Source: Streptomyces sp. NBC_00154
GTDB lineage: Bacteria > Actinomycetota > Actinomycetes > Streptomycetales > Streptomycetaceae
Assembly (NCBI RefSeq): GCF_026342835.1
Contig: NZ_JAPEMI010000001.1
Coordinates: forward strand, 4,966,501-5,030,500
Direction of reading: 5' to 3'
Length of the DNA stretch: 64,000 nt
In this document: piece after piece, positions 50,129 to 58,239 of the stretch
Layout: each line of letters starts with the position of its first letter
How positions within the stretch are numbered: position 1 is the first letter of the stretch
Position numbers and translations under genes: made by a program
The notes under the pieces: model-generated
Seen by the model: the letters and a program-made list of their open reading frames with translations, nothing else
Database searches by the model: none
Told to the model about the DNA's origin: nothing

Positions 50129-50147
50129 TTAGGTTAGCCTCACCGAT
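50129..50147 (+). promoter_or_regulatory. Iron box (DmdR/IdeR-type operator) upstream of bfd
   Basis: TTAGGTTAGCCTCACCGAT matches about 16 of 19 positions of the IdeR/DmdR/DtxR consensus TTAGGTTAGSCTAACCTAA. It lies 46 bases before the bfd ATG, where it can cover the promoter and repress under iron sufficiency. Confidence 0.75.
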
Positions 50148-50193
50148 CAATCGGGACGGCGCCAACGATCGATCCCGTCGGGAGGTGAACCGC

Positions 50194-50508
50194 ATGTACG
50201 TCTGCTCGTGCTTCGGCATTACGGAGCAGCAGGTCAAGGAACATGCGGACGCCGGGGCGTGCACCCCCCGCCAGATAGCCTCCGCCTGCAAGGCGGGTAC
50301 GGACTGCGGCGGCTGTGTCCGAAGGATCCAGGCGATCCTGGGCCGCGGCGAGTGCGCTCGTCGCGAGCTGCTCGAGCAGAAGCTGACCCCCGGTGGCGTC
50401 CCCGAGCAGCCGCTCGCGCCCGGCGTGCCCTCCGATGCCGACCCGGGCAGGGCTCCGGGCATCGCCCCCGGCAGAGCCCCGGGCATCCGGCTCCCCGACG
50501 CGGCCTGA
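50194..50508 (+). CDS. bfd: Bacterioferritin-associated ferredoxin (Bfd-like)
   Basis: 104 residues. The N-terminal 55 residues are the [2Fe-2S] Bfd domain with ligands C4, C6, C38 and C41 (YVCSC...DCGGC). By family it reduces the haem of bacterioferritin to mobilise stored iron. A Pro/Gly-rich repeat tail (GRAPGIAPGRAPGI) with no clear role follows. The ATG has GGGAGGTGA 6 bases upstream. An iron box upstream predicts expression in iron starvation. It is convergent with bfr. Confidence 0.92.
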   Translation: MYVCSCFGITEQQVKEHADAGACTPRQIASACKAGTDCGGCVRRIQAILGRGECARRELLEQKLTPGGVPEQPLAPGVPSDADPGRAPGIAPGRAPGIRLPDAA

Positions 50509-50533
50509 ACTCAGGGCTCGGGGGCTCAAGGCC

Positions 50534-51013
50534 TCAGCTGTCCGGCTGCTCGATCTGCTGCGCGAGGTAGTGCGGCTCGCCGAGCTTCTCGATCAGCTGC
50601 AGCTGGGTGTCGAGGTAGTCGATGTGGTGCTCCTCGTCCTCAAGGATCGACTCAAAGACATTTGCGGACGTGATGTCGCCCTTGCCGCGCATCAACTCGA
50701 CGCCGCGCCTGAGCCGGTCGATCGCCTCCACCTCGATCTGGCGGTCGGCCTGGAACATCTCGGTGACGGTCTGGCCGACCCGCACATGGAAGAGCCGCTG
50801 GTAGTTGGGGAGTCCGTCGAGAAGGAGAATGCGGTCCGTCAGCATCTCGGCGTGCTTCATCTCGTCGAACGACTCGGAGCGCGTGTACTTCGCCAGCTTC
50901 GTCCAGCCGAAGTTCTCCTGCATCTTTGCATGCAGGAAGTACTGGTTGATGGCAGTCAATTCGGCGGTCAGCTGTTCGTTCAGGAACTCGAGGACCTCGG
51001 GGTCGCCCTGCAT
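50534..51013 (-). CDS. bfr: Bacterioferritin
   Basis: 159 residues, standard length. Ferroxidase ligands E18, E51, H54 and the later Glu and EDEEHH group are present, and Met52 is the haem-bridging ligand that distinguishes bacterioferritin from ferritin. It stores iron as a 24-mer. The ATG at 51013 has AAGGAG 9 bases upstream; the frame extends to 51094 without support. It is convergent with bfd, its probable reductant, 25 bases away. Confidence 0.96.
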   Translation of the reverse strand: MQGDPEVLEFLNEQLTAELTAINQYFLHAKMQENFGWTKLAKYTRSESFDEMKHAEMLTDRILLLDGLPNYQRLFHVRVGQTVTEMFQADRQIEVEAIDRLRRGVELMRGKGDITSANVFESILEDEEHHIDYLDTQLQLIEKLGEPHYLAQQIEQPDS

Positions 51014-51167
51014 CGCAGAGGCTCCTTCCAACCGTGAACCGGGCAAGTTGGCGGCATCCTCGCACCGCACCCAGCCACCGTCCAGTAAGTACATGCTTAG
51101 TAGGGGTTGTCCTGAATCGCCTCTGCCCTGGTCATGACCACCCCTGCCTGTCTGTCACCATGGAGTC

Positions 51168-51800
51168 ATGGGTCAGCCGGAAAGCCGGGAATACCGCGAA
51201 TCAGAGCAGTCCGAGCTTCCGCCGGGACAGCGCCTGCAGCGCGGCTGGCCGGTTACCCACTACGGGCCCGTTCCCAAGTTCAAGCCCGACCGCTGGGAGT
51301 TCCGGGTCTTCGGAGCCACGGCGGACGGCGAGAAGCACTGCTGGAACCATGAGGAGTTCTCGGCCCTGCCGTTCTCCTCGGTCGTCGCCGATCTGCACTG
51401 CGTCACCAAATTCAGCATGCTCGGCGCCGAATGGGGCGGGGTCCTCGCCCGTACGATCCTCGAACTCGCGCCGCCCTCGCCCCAGGTCACTCATGTGATG
51501 GTCTGGGCCGAGTACGGATTCAGCTCGAACCTGCGGCTTGACGACTTCGCCTCGGATCGAACGCTTTTCGCCACTCACCAGGGCGGCGAACTGCTCACCG
51601 CCGAGCACGGCTTCCCGCTGCGCCTGGTCGTACCGCATCTGTACGCCTGGAAAGGGCCCAAGTGGGTCCGGGGCATCGAGTACATGACCGCCGATCGCCG
51701 GGGCTTCTGGGAGGAGCGCGGGTATCACAACATCGGCGACCCGTGGAAGGAACAGCGCTACTCCTACCAGGAGGAGCCCGGGGACGGCCCCGAGCTCTGA
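51168..51800 (+). CDS. Sulfite-oxidase-like molybdopterin-domain protein
   Basis: 210 residues, an oxidoreductase molybdopterin-binding domain of the YedY/sulfite oxidase fold without a haem or Ig-like domain. The Moco-ligating Cys is in VVADLHCVTKFSM, followed by MVWAEYG, the PLRLVVPHLYAWKGPKWV segment and GIEYMTADRRGFWEERGYH. There is no Tat or Sec signal, so it appears cytoplasmic. Substrate unknown; many actinobacteria carry this stand-alone form. The ATG lacks a strong ribosome site. Confidence 0.87.
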   Translation: MGQPESREYRESEQSELPPGQRLQRGWPVTHYGPVPKFKPDRWEFRVFGATADGEKHCWNHEEFSALPFSSVVADLHCVTKFSMLGAEWGGVLARTILELAPPSPQVTHVMVWAEYGFSSNLRLDDFASDRTLFATHQGGELLTAEHGFPLRLVVPHLYAWKGPKWVRGIEYMTADRRGFWEERGYHNIGDPWKEQRYSYQEEPGDGPEL

Positions 51801-51831
51801 CCTGTCGGGCCCGGTCGCCGCGGGCCCGCCC

Positions 51832-52434
51832 TCAGTGGTGGTACCGGTGCACCACCGCGTGCCCCTTGCCACGGCCGATCATCCACTTGTTGACCGGTGT
51901 GGTGACGGCGAAGGCGACGGCCAGCGACAGCGCGAGGGCCCCCCAGAACAGCGCGTCGGCGAGCTGCGCGTCCATGGCGCCCGGCCACAGCGCGATCACA
52001 CCGTTGTCGATCAGTTCCATCACCGCGATGGAGAGGGTGTCGGCGGCGAGGGCGACCCGGAACGCCGTACGGAAGTCGACGCCGGCCTTGAGGATGGAGC
52101 GCAGCGTCAGCGTGTAGCCGAATGCGAAGGCCAGGATGATGGCGAGGACCATCGTCTCCGCGTTGCCCCAGCCGAGCGCCGTGCCGATCACCATGCCGAG
52201 GATCTCGCCGATGGCGCATCCGGTGAGGCAGTGGAGCGTGGCGCGGGCCGCCATGGACCAGCCGGCCTTGCCGGGGGCGTGCGCCGCGTGTCCGGCGTGA
52301 GCTGACTGGTCTGCGTGACCCGTGTGGTCTGCCTGCCGGCTGTCGTCGCCTCGGTACTCGTGGTGCTCGTGCCAGCCTTGCTGCTCGTGCTGCTCGTGCT
52401 GCTCGTGCTGTTCGTCGCGCGTGTCGTGGTGCAT
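51832..52434 (-). CDS. DUF4396 membrane protein with His-rich N-terminus
   Basis: 200 residues. The first 52 residues contain 13 histidines (MHHDTRDEQHEQHEQHEQ, HEHHEY, then H at every 3-6 residues), a probable metal-binding region. Four membrane helices of the DUF4396 domain follow (about 65-195), with GCAIGEILGMVIG and AFGYTLTLRSIL. The ATG at 52434 has GGGGGA 6 bases upstream. A CsoR-type dyad lies 48-64 bases upstream, so copper or persulfide responsiveness is predicted. Transport or sensing roles are unproven. Confidence 0.82.
   Translation of the reverse strand: MHHDTRDEQHEQHEQHEQQGWHEHHEYRGDDSRQADHTGHADQSAHAGHAAHAPGKAGWSMAARATLHCLTGCAIGEILGMVIGTALGWGNAETMVLAIILAFAFGYTLTLRSILKAGVDFRTAFRVALAADTLSIAVMELIDNGVIALWPGAMDAQLADALFWGALALSLAVAFAVTTPVNKWMIGRGKGHAVVHRYHH
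52381..52410 (-). repeat. 9-bp tandem repeat encoding EQH units
   Basis: CTGCTCGTG repeated three times exactly (52381-52407) with a fourth partial copy, encoding the EQH-EQH-EQH stretch. Copy number may vary between strains. Confidence 0.85.
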
Positions 52435-52481
52435 GGCGATCCCCCAATGCCGGTAGCGGTTCCCTTCGATCACAGAACCGT

Positions 52482-52498
52482 ATACCCCCTGGGGGTAT
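52482..52498 (-). promoter_or_regulatory. CsoR-type operator dyad
   Basis: ATACCCCCTGGGGGTAT, a perfect 8-1-8 palindrome. G-tract dyads flanked by ATAC/GTAT are characteristic operators of CsoR/CstR-family repressors in actinobacteria. It lies in the promoter of the His-rich DUF4396 gene and 20 bases after the nfo stop. Confidence 0.75.
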
Positions 52499-52517
52499 TC
52501 CCCATGCCTCCGCGGAT

Positions 52518-53375
52518 TCAGCTCCGGTCGCGCAGCTCCTTGAGGCGCGCCACATCCGCCGCGTGGCCTTCCTTGCCCCCCGGCGTCTCGATGACCAGCG
52601 GCACTCCGGCCGTCGCCGGATGCGAGAACAGCTCCTGGAACGGCTCCTCGCCGATGTGCCCGGCGCCGATGTTCTCGTGCCGGTCCTTGTGGGCTCCCAC
52701 CACGTCCTTGGAGTCATTGGCGTGGATCAGCTTGAGCCGGCTCTCACCGACCGTCTCCACCAGCAGGTCCAGGGTCTGCTTCATGCCCGCCGGGCCCGCC
52801 AGGTCGTGGCCCGCCGCGTAGATGTGGCAGGTGTCGAGGCAGATGCCGAGCTTGGGGTGGGCGTCCAGCGCCTCGAAGTACGGGCCGAAGTCCCAGGTCC
52901 GCGAGCAGAGTGAGAACCCCTGCCCGGCGGTCGACTCCAGCAGCAGGAACGGGTCGTCGTCGTGGGTCAGCTCGCCGAGGAGCGGCCGCATGTGCGTACG
53001 TACCTGGGCCAGGGCCTCCGTGCGCGGCCGGCCGCCGGTCGCGGAGCCCGTGTGCACCACGACGCCCAGGGCGCCGATCTCGCGGGCCCGGCGCAGGGAG
53101 TGGCGCAGCGACTCCACGGACCTCTCGACAGTGGCCTCGGTGTGCGAGCCGAAGTTGATCAGATACGGGGCGTGGACGTACGCCGGTATCGACTCGGCGG
53201 CGCACTCGGCGCGGAACTGTTCGTCCTGCGCCGGGTTCCCGGCCGGTGTCGCCCAGCCGCGCGGATTGGCGACGAAGACCTGGACGGCCTCCGCCCCCAT
53301 CTCGCGGGCGTAGGGCAGGCCGACCTTGGCGAGGCCGCCGGCCACGGGGACATGGCCGCCGACTGGGTTGCGCAT
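52518..53375 (-). CDS. nfo: Endonuclease IV (deoxyribonuclease IV, Nfo)
   Basis: 285 residues. All nine zinc ligands of the TIM-barrel AP endonuclease can be placed: YVHAPY, VVHTGS, LLLEST, CLDTCH, LIHAND, KDRHENIG and VIETPG. It cuts at abasic sites in base excision repair. The ATG at 53375 has AAGGGA upstream, and only 6 bases separate it from the stop of the PASTA kinase gene, so the two are probably one transcript. Confidence 0.95.
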   Translation of the reverse strand: MRNPVGGHVPVAGGLAKVGLPYAREMGAEAVQVFVANPRGWATPAGNPAQDEQFRAECAAESIPAYVHAPYLINFGSHTEATVERSVESLRHSLRRAREIGALGVVVHTGSATGGRPRTEALAQVRTHMRPLLGELTHDDDPFLLLESTAGQGFSLCSRTWDFGPYFEALDAHPKLGICLDTCHIYAAGHDLAGPAGMKQTLDLLVETVGESRLKLIHANDSKDVVGAHKDRHENIGAGHIGEEPFQELFSHPATAGVPLVIETPGGKEGHAADVARLKELRDRS

Positions 53376-53381
53376 ACGGAT

Positions 53382-55325
53382 CTAGAGTCCCTTGGTCGTG
53401 ATGGTGATGGTGCTGCCCTCGGGAGCCCGGTCGCCGCCGTCGACGGACTGGCTCGCGATCGTGTCGCTGAAGGAGAGGAACGGGCGGTCGACCTTGGCCT
53501 CGAAGCCCGCGGCCTTCAGCAGGCGCGTGGCCTCGTCGATGTCCTTGCCGGTGACATCCGGGACATCGATCATCCGCGGGCCCTTGGAGACGGTGAGCGT
53601 GATGGTGTCGCCCTCGGCTGCCCGGGTGCCTCCGTCCGGTGACTGTCGCGCGATGTCGCCCGCGGCCTCGGGCGAATTGACCCGGCCCGGCAGCACCTCG
53701 GCCTTCAGGCCTTCCCCCTCCAGCGCGTCGGTGGCCTCCCGGACCGACAGCCCGGTCAGGTCGGGGACATCGACCGGACTGCCCTTGCTGACGACCAGGG
53801 CGACCGCGGAGTCGGGGTGGCGTTCCGCGCCCGCTCCGGGATCCGTACGGATCACCTGGCCCTGCCCGATGTCCTCGCTGAACTCCTTGGTGACCATGCC
53901 GGGCACCAGGCCCACCTTCTTCAGCGCGCGCCTGGCCTCGGCGAGCCCGGTGCCCCGGACGTCGGGGACCTTCACGATCTCGGGGCCGCGCGAGAGGACG
54001 ATCTTCACCGATCCGTTGCCCCGGATGCGGGCGCCCGGCTTCGGATCGCTGCTGATGACCTTGCCGCGGTCGACGTCGTCGCTGTAGGCCCGATCGACGC
54101 CCTTCAGCTCGAGACCGGAGTCCGAGAGCCGCTGGCGGGCGGTCTTCTCGGTCTGGCCGAGCAGCGAGGGGACCCGGGTGAACTGTCCCGAGTTGATGTA
54201 CCAGACACCGGCGCCGACCCCCAGTACCAGCAGCACGGCGACGATCGCAGCGAGCATCCCGCGGCGGGGACCGCCGTGCCGCGGCCCACTCCTCGCCGGC
54301 TCGGGCGGCAGCGGCGGGGGCATCTCCAGCCGGCTGGTGTGATGGGCGGTGCCCTGGTCGACCGGGAGCACCCGGGGGATCACGCTCGTCCGGTCCTCGG
54401 CATCGTCGTGTGCCTCGGCGAGGGCCTGCGGCGGTACGGCGTCCAGCTGGTTGTCGGTGAGCGCGGCCCGCGCGGTGCGGGCCTCGGCGAGCAGGGCCAC
54501 GGCGTCGAACGGACGGGCCTCGGGGTTGCGGGCGGTGGCGCTCGCGACCAGTTCGTCCAGCTCGGTCGCGAGCCCCGGGACGACGGCCGACGGCGTCGGC
54601 ACGTCCTCGTTGAGGTGCTGGTAGATGACCTGGGCGGGGGATTCGCCGGTGTGCGGCTTGGCGCCCGTCAGCATCTCGTACAGCACGACACCGCAGGCGT
54701 ACACATCGGTGCGGGTGTCCGCCGTGCCGTGCTCGATCTGCTCGGGGGCGAGATAGGAGACGGTGCCGAGGACCGTTCCGGTGGTGTTGGTGTCGGAACC
54801 CACGGTCCGTACGAGACCGAAGTCCGCGACCTTGACCCGGCCGTCGTCCCCTATGAGGACGTTCTCCGGCTTCATGTCGCGGTGTACGAAGCCTGCCCGG
54901 TGTGCGGCGCCGAGCGCGGCCAGGACCGGCTCCAGGATGTCCAGCGCGGCTCTCGGCTGCAGGGCGCCGCGCTCACGCAGGACGTCGCGCAGCGTGCAGC
55001 CCGCCACGTACTCCATCGCCAGGTAGACGTACGGCCCCTGGGCGCCCTGGTCGAAGACAGCGACCACATTGGGGTGCGCGAGCCGGGCCACGGACTTGGC
55101 CTCGCGGATGAAACGTTCGACGAACGAGGCGTCGGTTGCGAGGGCCGGGTGCATCACCTTCAGGGCGAGCACCCGGTCGAGCCGGGTGTCCATGGCCCGG
55201 TAGACCGTGGCCATCCCGCCCACGGCGATGCGGGCATCGACGCGGTAGCGGCCGTCGAGCAGCTGCCCGACGATGGGGTCTCCCCGGCCGAAGGCCGGGG
55301 AAGGGTCCTGGAGGGTCGTATCCAC
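53382..55325 (-). CDS. PASTA-domain Ser/Thr protein kinase (PknB type)
   Basis: 647 residues. Kinase domain about 25-285 with VGGMATVYR glycine loop, ALKVMHP Lys, HRDMKPEN catalytic loop near 147 and DFGLVR. A disordered linker, one membrane helix (about 350-373) and four extracellular PASTA repeats (about 380-647) follow, which bind muropeptides or lipid II. I recall the S. coelicolor equivalent as pkaF (SCO2110). The GTG at 55325 has no ribosome site; TAGACT ends 7 bases upstream, suggesting a leaderless mRNA. SPAFGRGD near the N-terminus looks inserted by a palindromic repeat. Confidence 0.93.
   Translation of the reverse strand: MDTTLQDPSPAFGRGDPIVGQLLDGRYRVDARIAVGGMATVYRAMDTRLDRVLALKVMHPALATDASFVERFIREAKSVARLAHPNVVAVFDQGAQGPYVYLAMEYVAGCTLRDVLRERGALQPRAALDILEPVLAALGAAHRAGFVHRDMKPENVLIGDDGRVKVADFGLVRTVGSDTNTTGTVLGTVSYLAPEQIEHGTADTRTDVYACGVVLYEMLTGAKPHTGESPAQVIYQHLNEDVPTPSAVVPGLATELDELVASATARNPEARPFDAVALLAEARTARAALTDNQLDAVPPQALAEAHDDAEDRTSVIPRVLPVDQGTAHHTSRLEMPPPLPPEPARSGPRHGGPRRGMLAAIVAVLLVLGVGAGVWYINSGQFTRVPSLLGQTEKTARQRLSDSGLELKGVDRAYSDDVDRGKVISSDPKPGARIRGNGSVKIVLSRGPEIVKVPDVRGTGLAEARRALKKVGLVPGMVTKEFSEDIGQGQVIRTDPGAGAERHPDSAVALVVSKGSPVDVPDLTGLSVREATDALEGEGLKAEVLPGRVNSPEAAGDIARQSPDGGTRAAEGDTITLTVSKGPRMIDVPDVTGKDIDEATRLLKAAGFEAKVDRPFLSFSDTIASQSVDGGDRAPEGSTITITTKGL
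55275..55305 (-). repeat. Palindromic GC element near the kinase N-terminus
   Basis: Read on the coding strand: CTTCCCCGGCC / GGCCGGGGAG around TTC, then ACCCC. It encodes SPAFGRGDP between LQDP and IVGQLLDGRYRV. Shares CCGGGG[GA]GACCCC with the element at 22533-22572. Confidence 0.5.
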
Positions 55326-55461
55326 GCAAGCGAGTCTACGAGCCGCCGAGGACGTGGCCGACGGGCCGGGGCGATCCCGGGGCCGTACTGCAGCCGAGCC
55401 GTGACAGGGAGATGCGCGCCACACGCGTGCGGCGTCAGGCGCTCCGCGTGCGTACGGGGGC

Positions 55462-56256
55462 TCAGAACGCGGGCCGCTCCGGGTCCAGCGCAGCCCGCCC
55501 CTCCATCGGTGACGACGCCTCGGCGAAGTGGCGCCGGGGGATCCGGCCCGCGCGGTACGCCAGCCGCCCGCCGTCCACCGCGTGCCGCATCGCAGCCGCC
55601 ATCAGCTCGGGCTCCTGCGCCCGGGTCACCGCCGACGCCAGCATCACCGCCGCGCACCCCAGCTCCATCGCGAGCGCCGCGTCCGATGCGGTCCCGGCGC
55701 CGGCGTCGAGAATCACCGGTACCCGGGCGTGCTCGACGATCAGCTGGAAGTTGTGCGGGTTGCGGATGCCGAGACCGGAGCCGATCGGGGAGCCGAGCGG
55801 CATGATCGCCGCACACCCCACGTCCTCCAGCTTCCGGGCCAGCACCGGGTCGTCATTCGTGTACGGAAGGACGGTGAAACCGTCGTCCACCAGCGTCTCC
55901 GCGGCGTCCAACAGTTCGATCGGGTCGGGCAGCAGGGTCCGCTCGTCGGCCACCACCTCCAGCTTGATCCAGTCGGTGCCCAGCGCCTCGCGGGCCAGCC
56001 GCGCGGTCAGCACGGCCTCGCCCGCGGTGAAGCAGCCCGCCGTGTTCGGCAGGACGCGGATCGAGAGCCGTTCCAGCACGGAGAGCACCGAACCCTGCAC
56101 GGTCGGGTCGAGGCGGCGCATCGCGATGGTGGTCAGCTCGGTGCCGGACGCGGTCAGCGAGCGTTCCAGCACGTCGAGGCTGGGTGCCCCGCCCGTCCCC
56201 ATGATCAGCCGGGAGCCGAACGTGGTGTCGCCGAGGGTGAAGAGATCGTCGGACAT
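55462..56256 (-). CDS. thiG: Thiazole synthase ThiG
   Basis: 264 residues, TIM barrel. The Schiff-base Lys lies in DWIKLEVVAD; MGTGGAPS, GCAAIMPLGSPIGSG and DAGAGTASDAA form the phosphate-binding side. It joins deoxyxylulose phosphate, dehydroglycine and ThiS thiocarboxylate sulfur to thiazole phosphate. The ATG at 56256 lies 2 bases after the thiS stop. Third gene of thiO-thiS-thiG. Confidence 0.96.
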   Translation of the reverse strand: MSDDLFTLGDTTFGSRLIMGTGGAPSLDVLERSLTASGTELTTIAMRRLDPTVQGSVLSVLERLSIRVLPNTAGCFTAGEAVLTARLAREALGTDWIKLEVVADERTLLPDPIELLDAAETLVDDGFTVLPYTNDDPVLARKLEDVGCAAIMPLGSPIGSGLGIRNPHNFQLIVEHARVPVILDAGAGTASDAALAMELGCAAVMLASAVTRAQEPELMAAAMRHAVDGGRLAYRAGRIPRRHFAEASSPMEGRAALDPERPAF

Positions 56257-56258
56257 GG

Positions 56259-56477
56259 TCAGCCTCCCTGGACCGCGGTGAGAACTTCGATCCGGTCGCC
56301 GTCGGCGAGCGCCGCGGTGGACCACCGGCTGCGCGGGACGACGGTCTCGTTGACGGCGGCAGCGACGCCCGAGGGTGCCGCGGTGAGGGCGGCGACGAGG
56401 GCTTCCAGGGTGGTACCGGCGGCGATCGAGCGGGGATCACCGTTCACGGACACGGAGAGCGCGACGGAGTCGGTCAT
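56259..56477 (-). CDS. thiS: Sulfur carrier protein ThiS
   Basis: 72 residues, ubiquitin-like, ending in the Gly-Gly tail (LTAVQGG) that is adenylated and thiocarboxylated to deliver sulfur to ThiG. The ATG overlaps the thiO stop in ATGA, and the stop sits just before thiG. Confidence 0.95.
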   Translation of the reverse strand: MTDSVALSVSVNGDPRSIAAGTTLEALVAALTAAPSGVAAAVNETVVPRSRWSTAALADGDRIEVLTAVQGG

Positions 56478-57703
56478 GCGGGCTGCTCCTGACGTGCGGT
56501 GGCGGGGGGCGCGGCGGGCGGCGGTACGACGGCGGGCGCGAACCGCCCGGGGGTGAACGGGCGGGCCACGGCGGGCAGCTCGCCGGTGGTCAGCAGCTCG
56601 GCCATGGCGTCACCGGTGACGGGGGTGAGCAGCACCCCGTTGCGGTGGTGGCCGGTGGCGAGATGCAGGCCGGGCAGGGCGGTGGGGCCGAGAAGCGGGG
56701 CGTTGTCGGGGGAGGCGGGGCGCAGGCCGGCCCGGGTCTCGGTGAGCGGCAGTTCGGTGATGCCTGGCACCAGCTCATGGGCGTCGCGCAGCAGTTCGTA
56801 CACCCCGCCCGCTGTGACCGTGGTGTCCCAGCCCATCTCCTCGCTGGTGGCGCCGACGACCAGCTCGCCGTTCTCGCGCGGGACGAGATAGACGTGGCTG
56901 CCGCGGACCACGGCCCGCACGGTCCGGGTGAGGAACGGCGCGTACGCGGCGGGCACGGTCAGCCGCAGCACCTGCCCCTTCACCGGCCGGACGGGCGGCA
57001 CGACCTCGTCCGGCAGCCCCGCGAGCCGCCCGCTGAGGCTGCCCGCGGCGAGCACGATCTGGTCGGCTGCGAGCTCCGTGCCGGTTGCCAGTACGGCCCC
57101 GGCGGCCCGGTCCCGTACCACCACCAGGCGTTCCGCCCGGTCGCGGTGGAAGACCACCCCGGTCCGCTCGCAGGCCGTCAGCAGAGCGGCGGCCAGCCGA
57201 CGGGGGTCGACCTGGTGGTCGCCGTCGACCCGCAGACCGCCGCGCACACCCGGCGCCAGCATCGGTTCCAGGCGGCGGCACTCACGGCCGGTGAGCCACT
57301 CCGACTGCAGCCCCGAACGGTGCTGGAGCGCGTGCAGTTCCCGCAGATGGGCGCGGTCGTCGGAGTCCAGGGCGACCGCGAGGGTGCCGCAGGCCCGGAA
57401 GCCGATGTCCTGGCCGCTCGCCGCCTCCAGCTCGGCCGCGAAGGCCGGGTAGCGCGCGGCGGAGGCGACATTGAGGCCGAGCAGCATCTGTTCGCCGTAG
57501 TGGAGTTCGGTGACGGCGGCGAGCATTCCGGCCGCGACCCGGGCGGCACCGCCGCCCGGGTCGGGGTCGACGACCGCGGTGCGCAGGCCCCGCTGCGCCG
57601 CCCGCCAGGCGGTCACCAGACCGATGATTCCGCCCCCGATGACGAGGACGTCGGATCCGGGTACGTCGGATCCGTCTGCCGAGGTGTTCCCGGATGATCG
57701 CAT
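56474..57703 (-). CDS. thiO: Glycine oxidase ThiO
   Basis: 409 residues. FAD dinucleotide motif VIGGGIIGLVTAW near residue 20; DPDPGGGAARVAAGMLA and the C-terminal TGHHRNGVLLTPVTG match glycine oxidase and D-amino-acid oxidase relatives. It makes dehydroglycine for thiazole synthesis in organisms that lack ThiH. The ATG at 57703 is 11 bases after the riboswitch; the frame runs on into the riboswitch but is not coding there. A Pro/Ala-rich tail ends it. Confidence 0.94.
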   Translation of the reverse strand: MRSSGNTSADGSDVPGSDVLVIGGGIIGLVTAWRAAQRGLRTAVVDPDPGGGAARVAAGMLAAVTELHYGEQMLLGLNVASAARYPAFAAELEAASGQDIGFRACGTLAVALDSDDRAHLRELHALQHRSGLQSEWLTGRECRRLEPMLAPGVRGGLRVDGDHQVDPRRLAAALLTACERTGVVFHRDRAERLVVVRDRAAGAVLATGTELAADQIVLAAGSLSGRLAGLPDEVVPPVRPVKGQVLRLTVPAAYAPFLTRTVRAVVRGSHVYLVPRENGELVVGATSEEMGWDTTVTAGGVYELLRDAHELVPGITELPLTETRAGLRPASPDNAPLLGPTALPGLHLATGHHRNGVLLTPVTGDAMAELLTTGELPAVARPFTPGRFAPAVVPPPAAPPATARQEQPA

Positions 57704-57713
57704 GGGCGTCCAG

Positions 57714-57807
57714 CCCCTCCCTTCGCCGGCATGACCCGGATCAGGTTCGTACGGTCGGAGGCCGCCCAGCCTCCCTCTCAGCCCGGTGCGTCCGGGCTCC
57801 CGCGAGT
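57714..57807 (-). promoter_or_regulatory. TPP riboswitch (THI element) of the thiO operon
   Basis: On the minus strand the conserved CTGAGAGGGAGGC and GAACCTGATCCGGGTCAT are both present, with GCGGGAGCCC and GCCGGCGAAGGGAGG completing the three-way junction. Thiamine pyrophosphate binding should shut off thiO-thiS-thiG. The 3' end runs into the ribosome-binding region, compatible with translational control. Confidence 0.96.
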
Positions 57808-57864
57808 GTCTTACGTTGGCCACCCTAAACCCCGTCACCCGGACCCAGTAAGGGAGCAGCCACT

Positions 57865-58239
57865 GTGGCCCGTTCACTCGACGGACTTGTCCTCTCGCCG
57901 GTCGCCGACCAGGCGCCGGGTCAGGTCGGTACCCGGACCCGCTTCACGTACCACGAGGAGAGGGGCACGATCTGGGCCGATTACGCGGGCGGGGACGTGG
58001 TCCGGGGCCATCTCGTCGGCACCCGCACCGGCGATCGACTCGACTTCCGGTACGTCCAGTTGAAGCAGGACGGAACGACCTCCTCCGGACACTGCGTCTC
58101 CAGCGTCGTCGGCCTTGCGGACGGCCGGGTGCGGCTGGAGGAGCGCTGGGAATGGGAGTCGCAAGAGGGCAGCGGGACGAGTGTGGTCGAGGAACTCGCG
58201 GACCTGACGGTTCGTCAGATGCTTAAGGTGGACAGGTGA
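57865..58239 (+). CDS. Conserved hypothetical, small beta-barrel-like protein
   Basis: 124 residues, beta-rich, no membrane segment: alternating strands such as GTIWADYAGGDVVRGHLVG and RLDFRYVQLKQDG end in a short helix (VVEELADLTVRQML). It resembles small lipocalin-like proteins, but I cannot assign a family. The GTG at 57865 has AAGGGAG 8 bases upstream. Its stop overlaps the start of the FAD reductase by 4 bases, so it is translated with it. Confidence 0.78.
   Translation: MARSLDGLVLSPVADQAPGQVGTRTRFTYHEERGTIWADYAGGDVVRGHLVGTRTGDRLDFRYVQLKQDGTTSSGHCVSSVVGLADGRVRLEERWEWESQEGSGTSVVEELADLTVRQMLKVDR

Noticed and set aside
51095..51125. Iron box in the bfr promoter (TTAGTAGGGGTTGTCCTGA)
   Set aside because: Only about 11 of 19 positions match the DmdR/IdeR consensus, too few to call.
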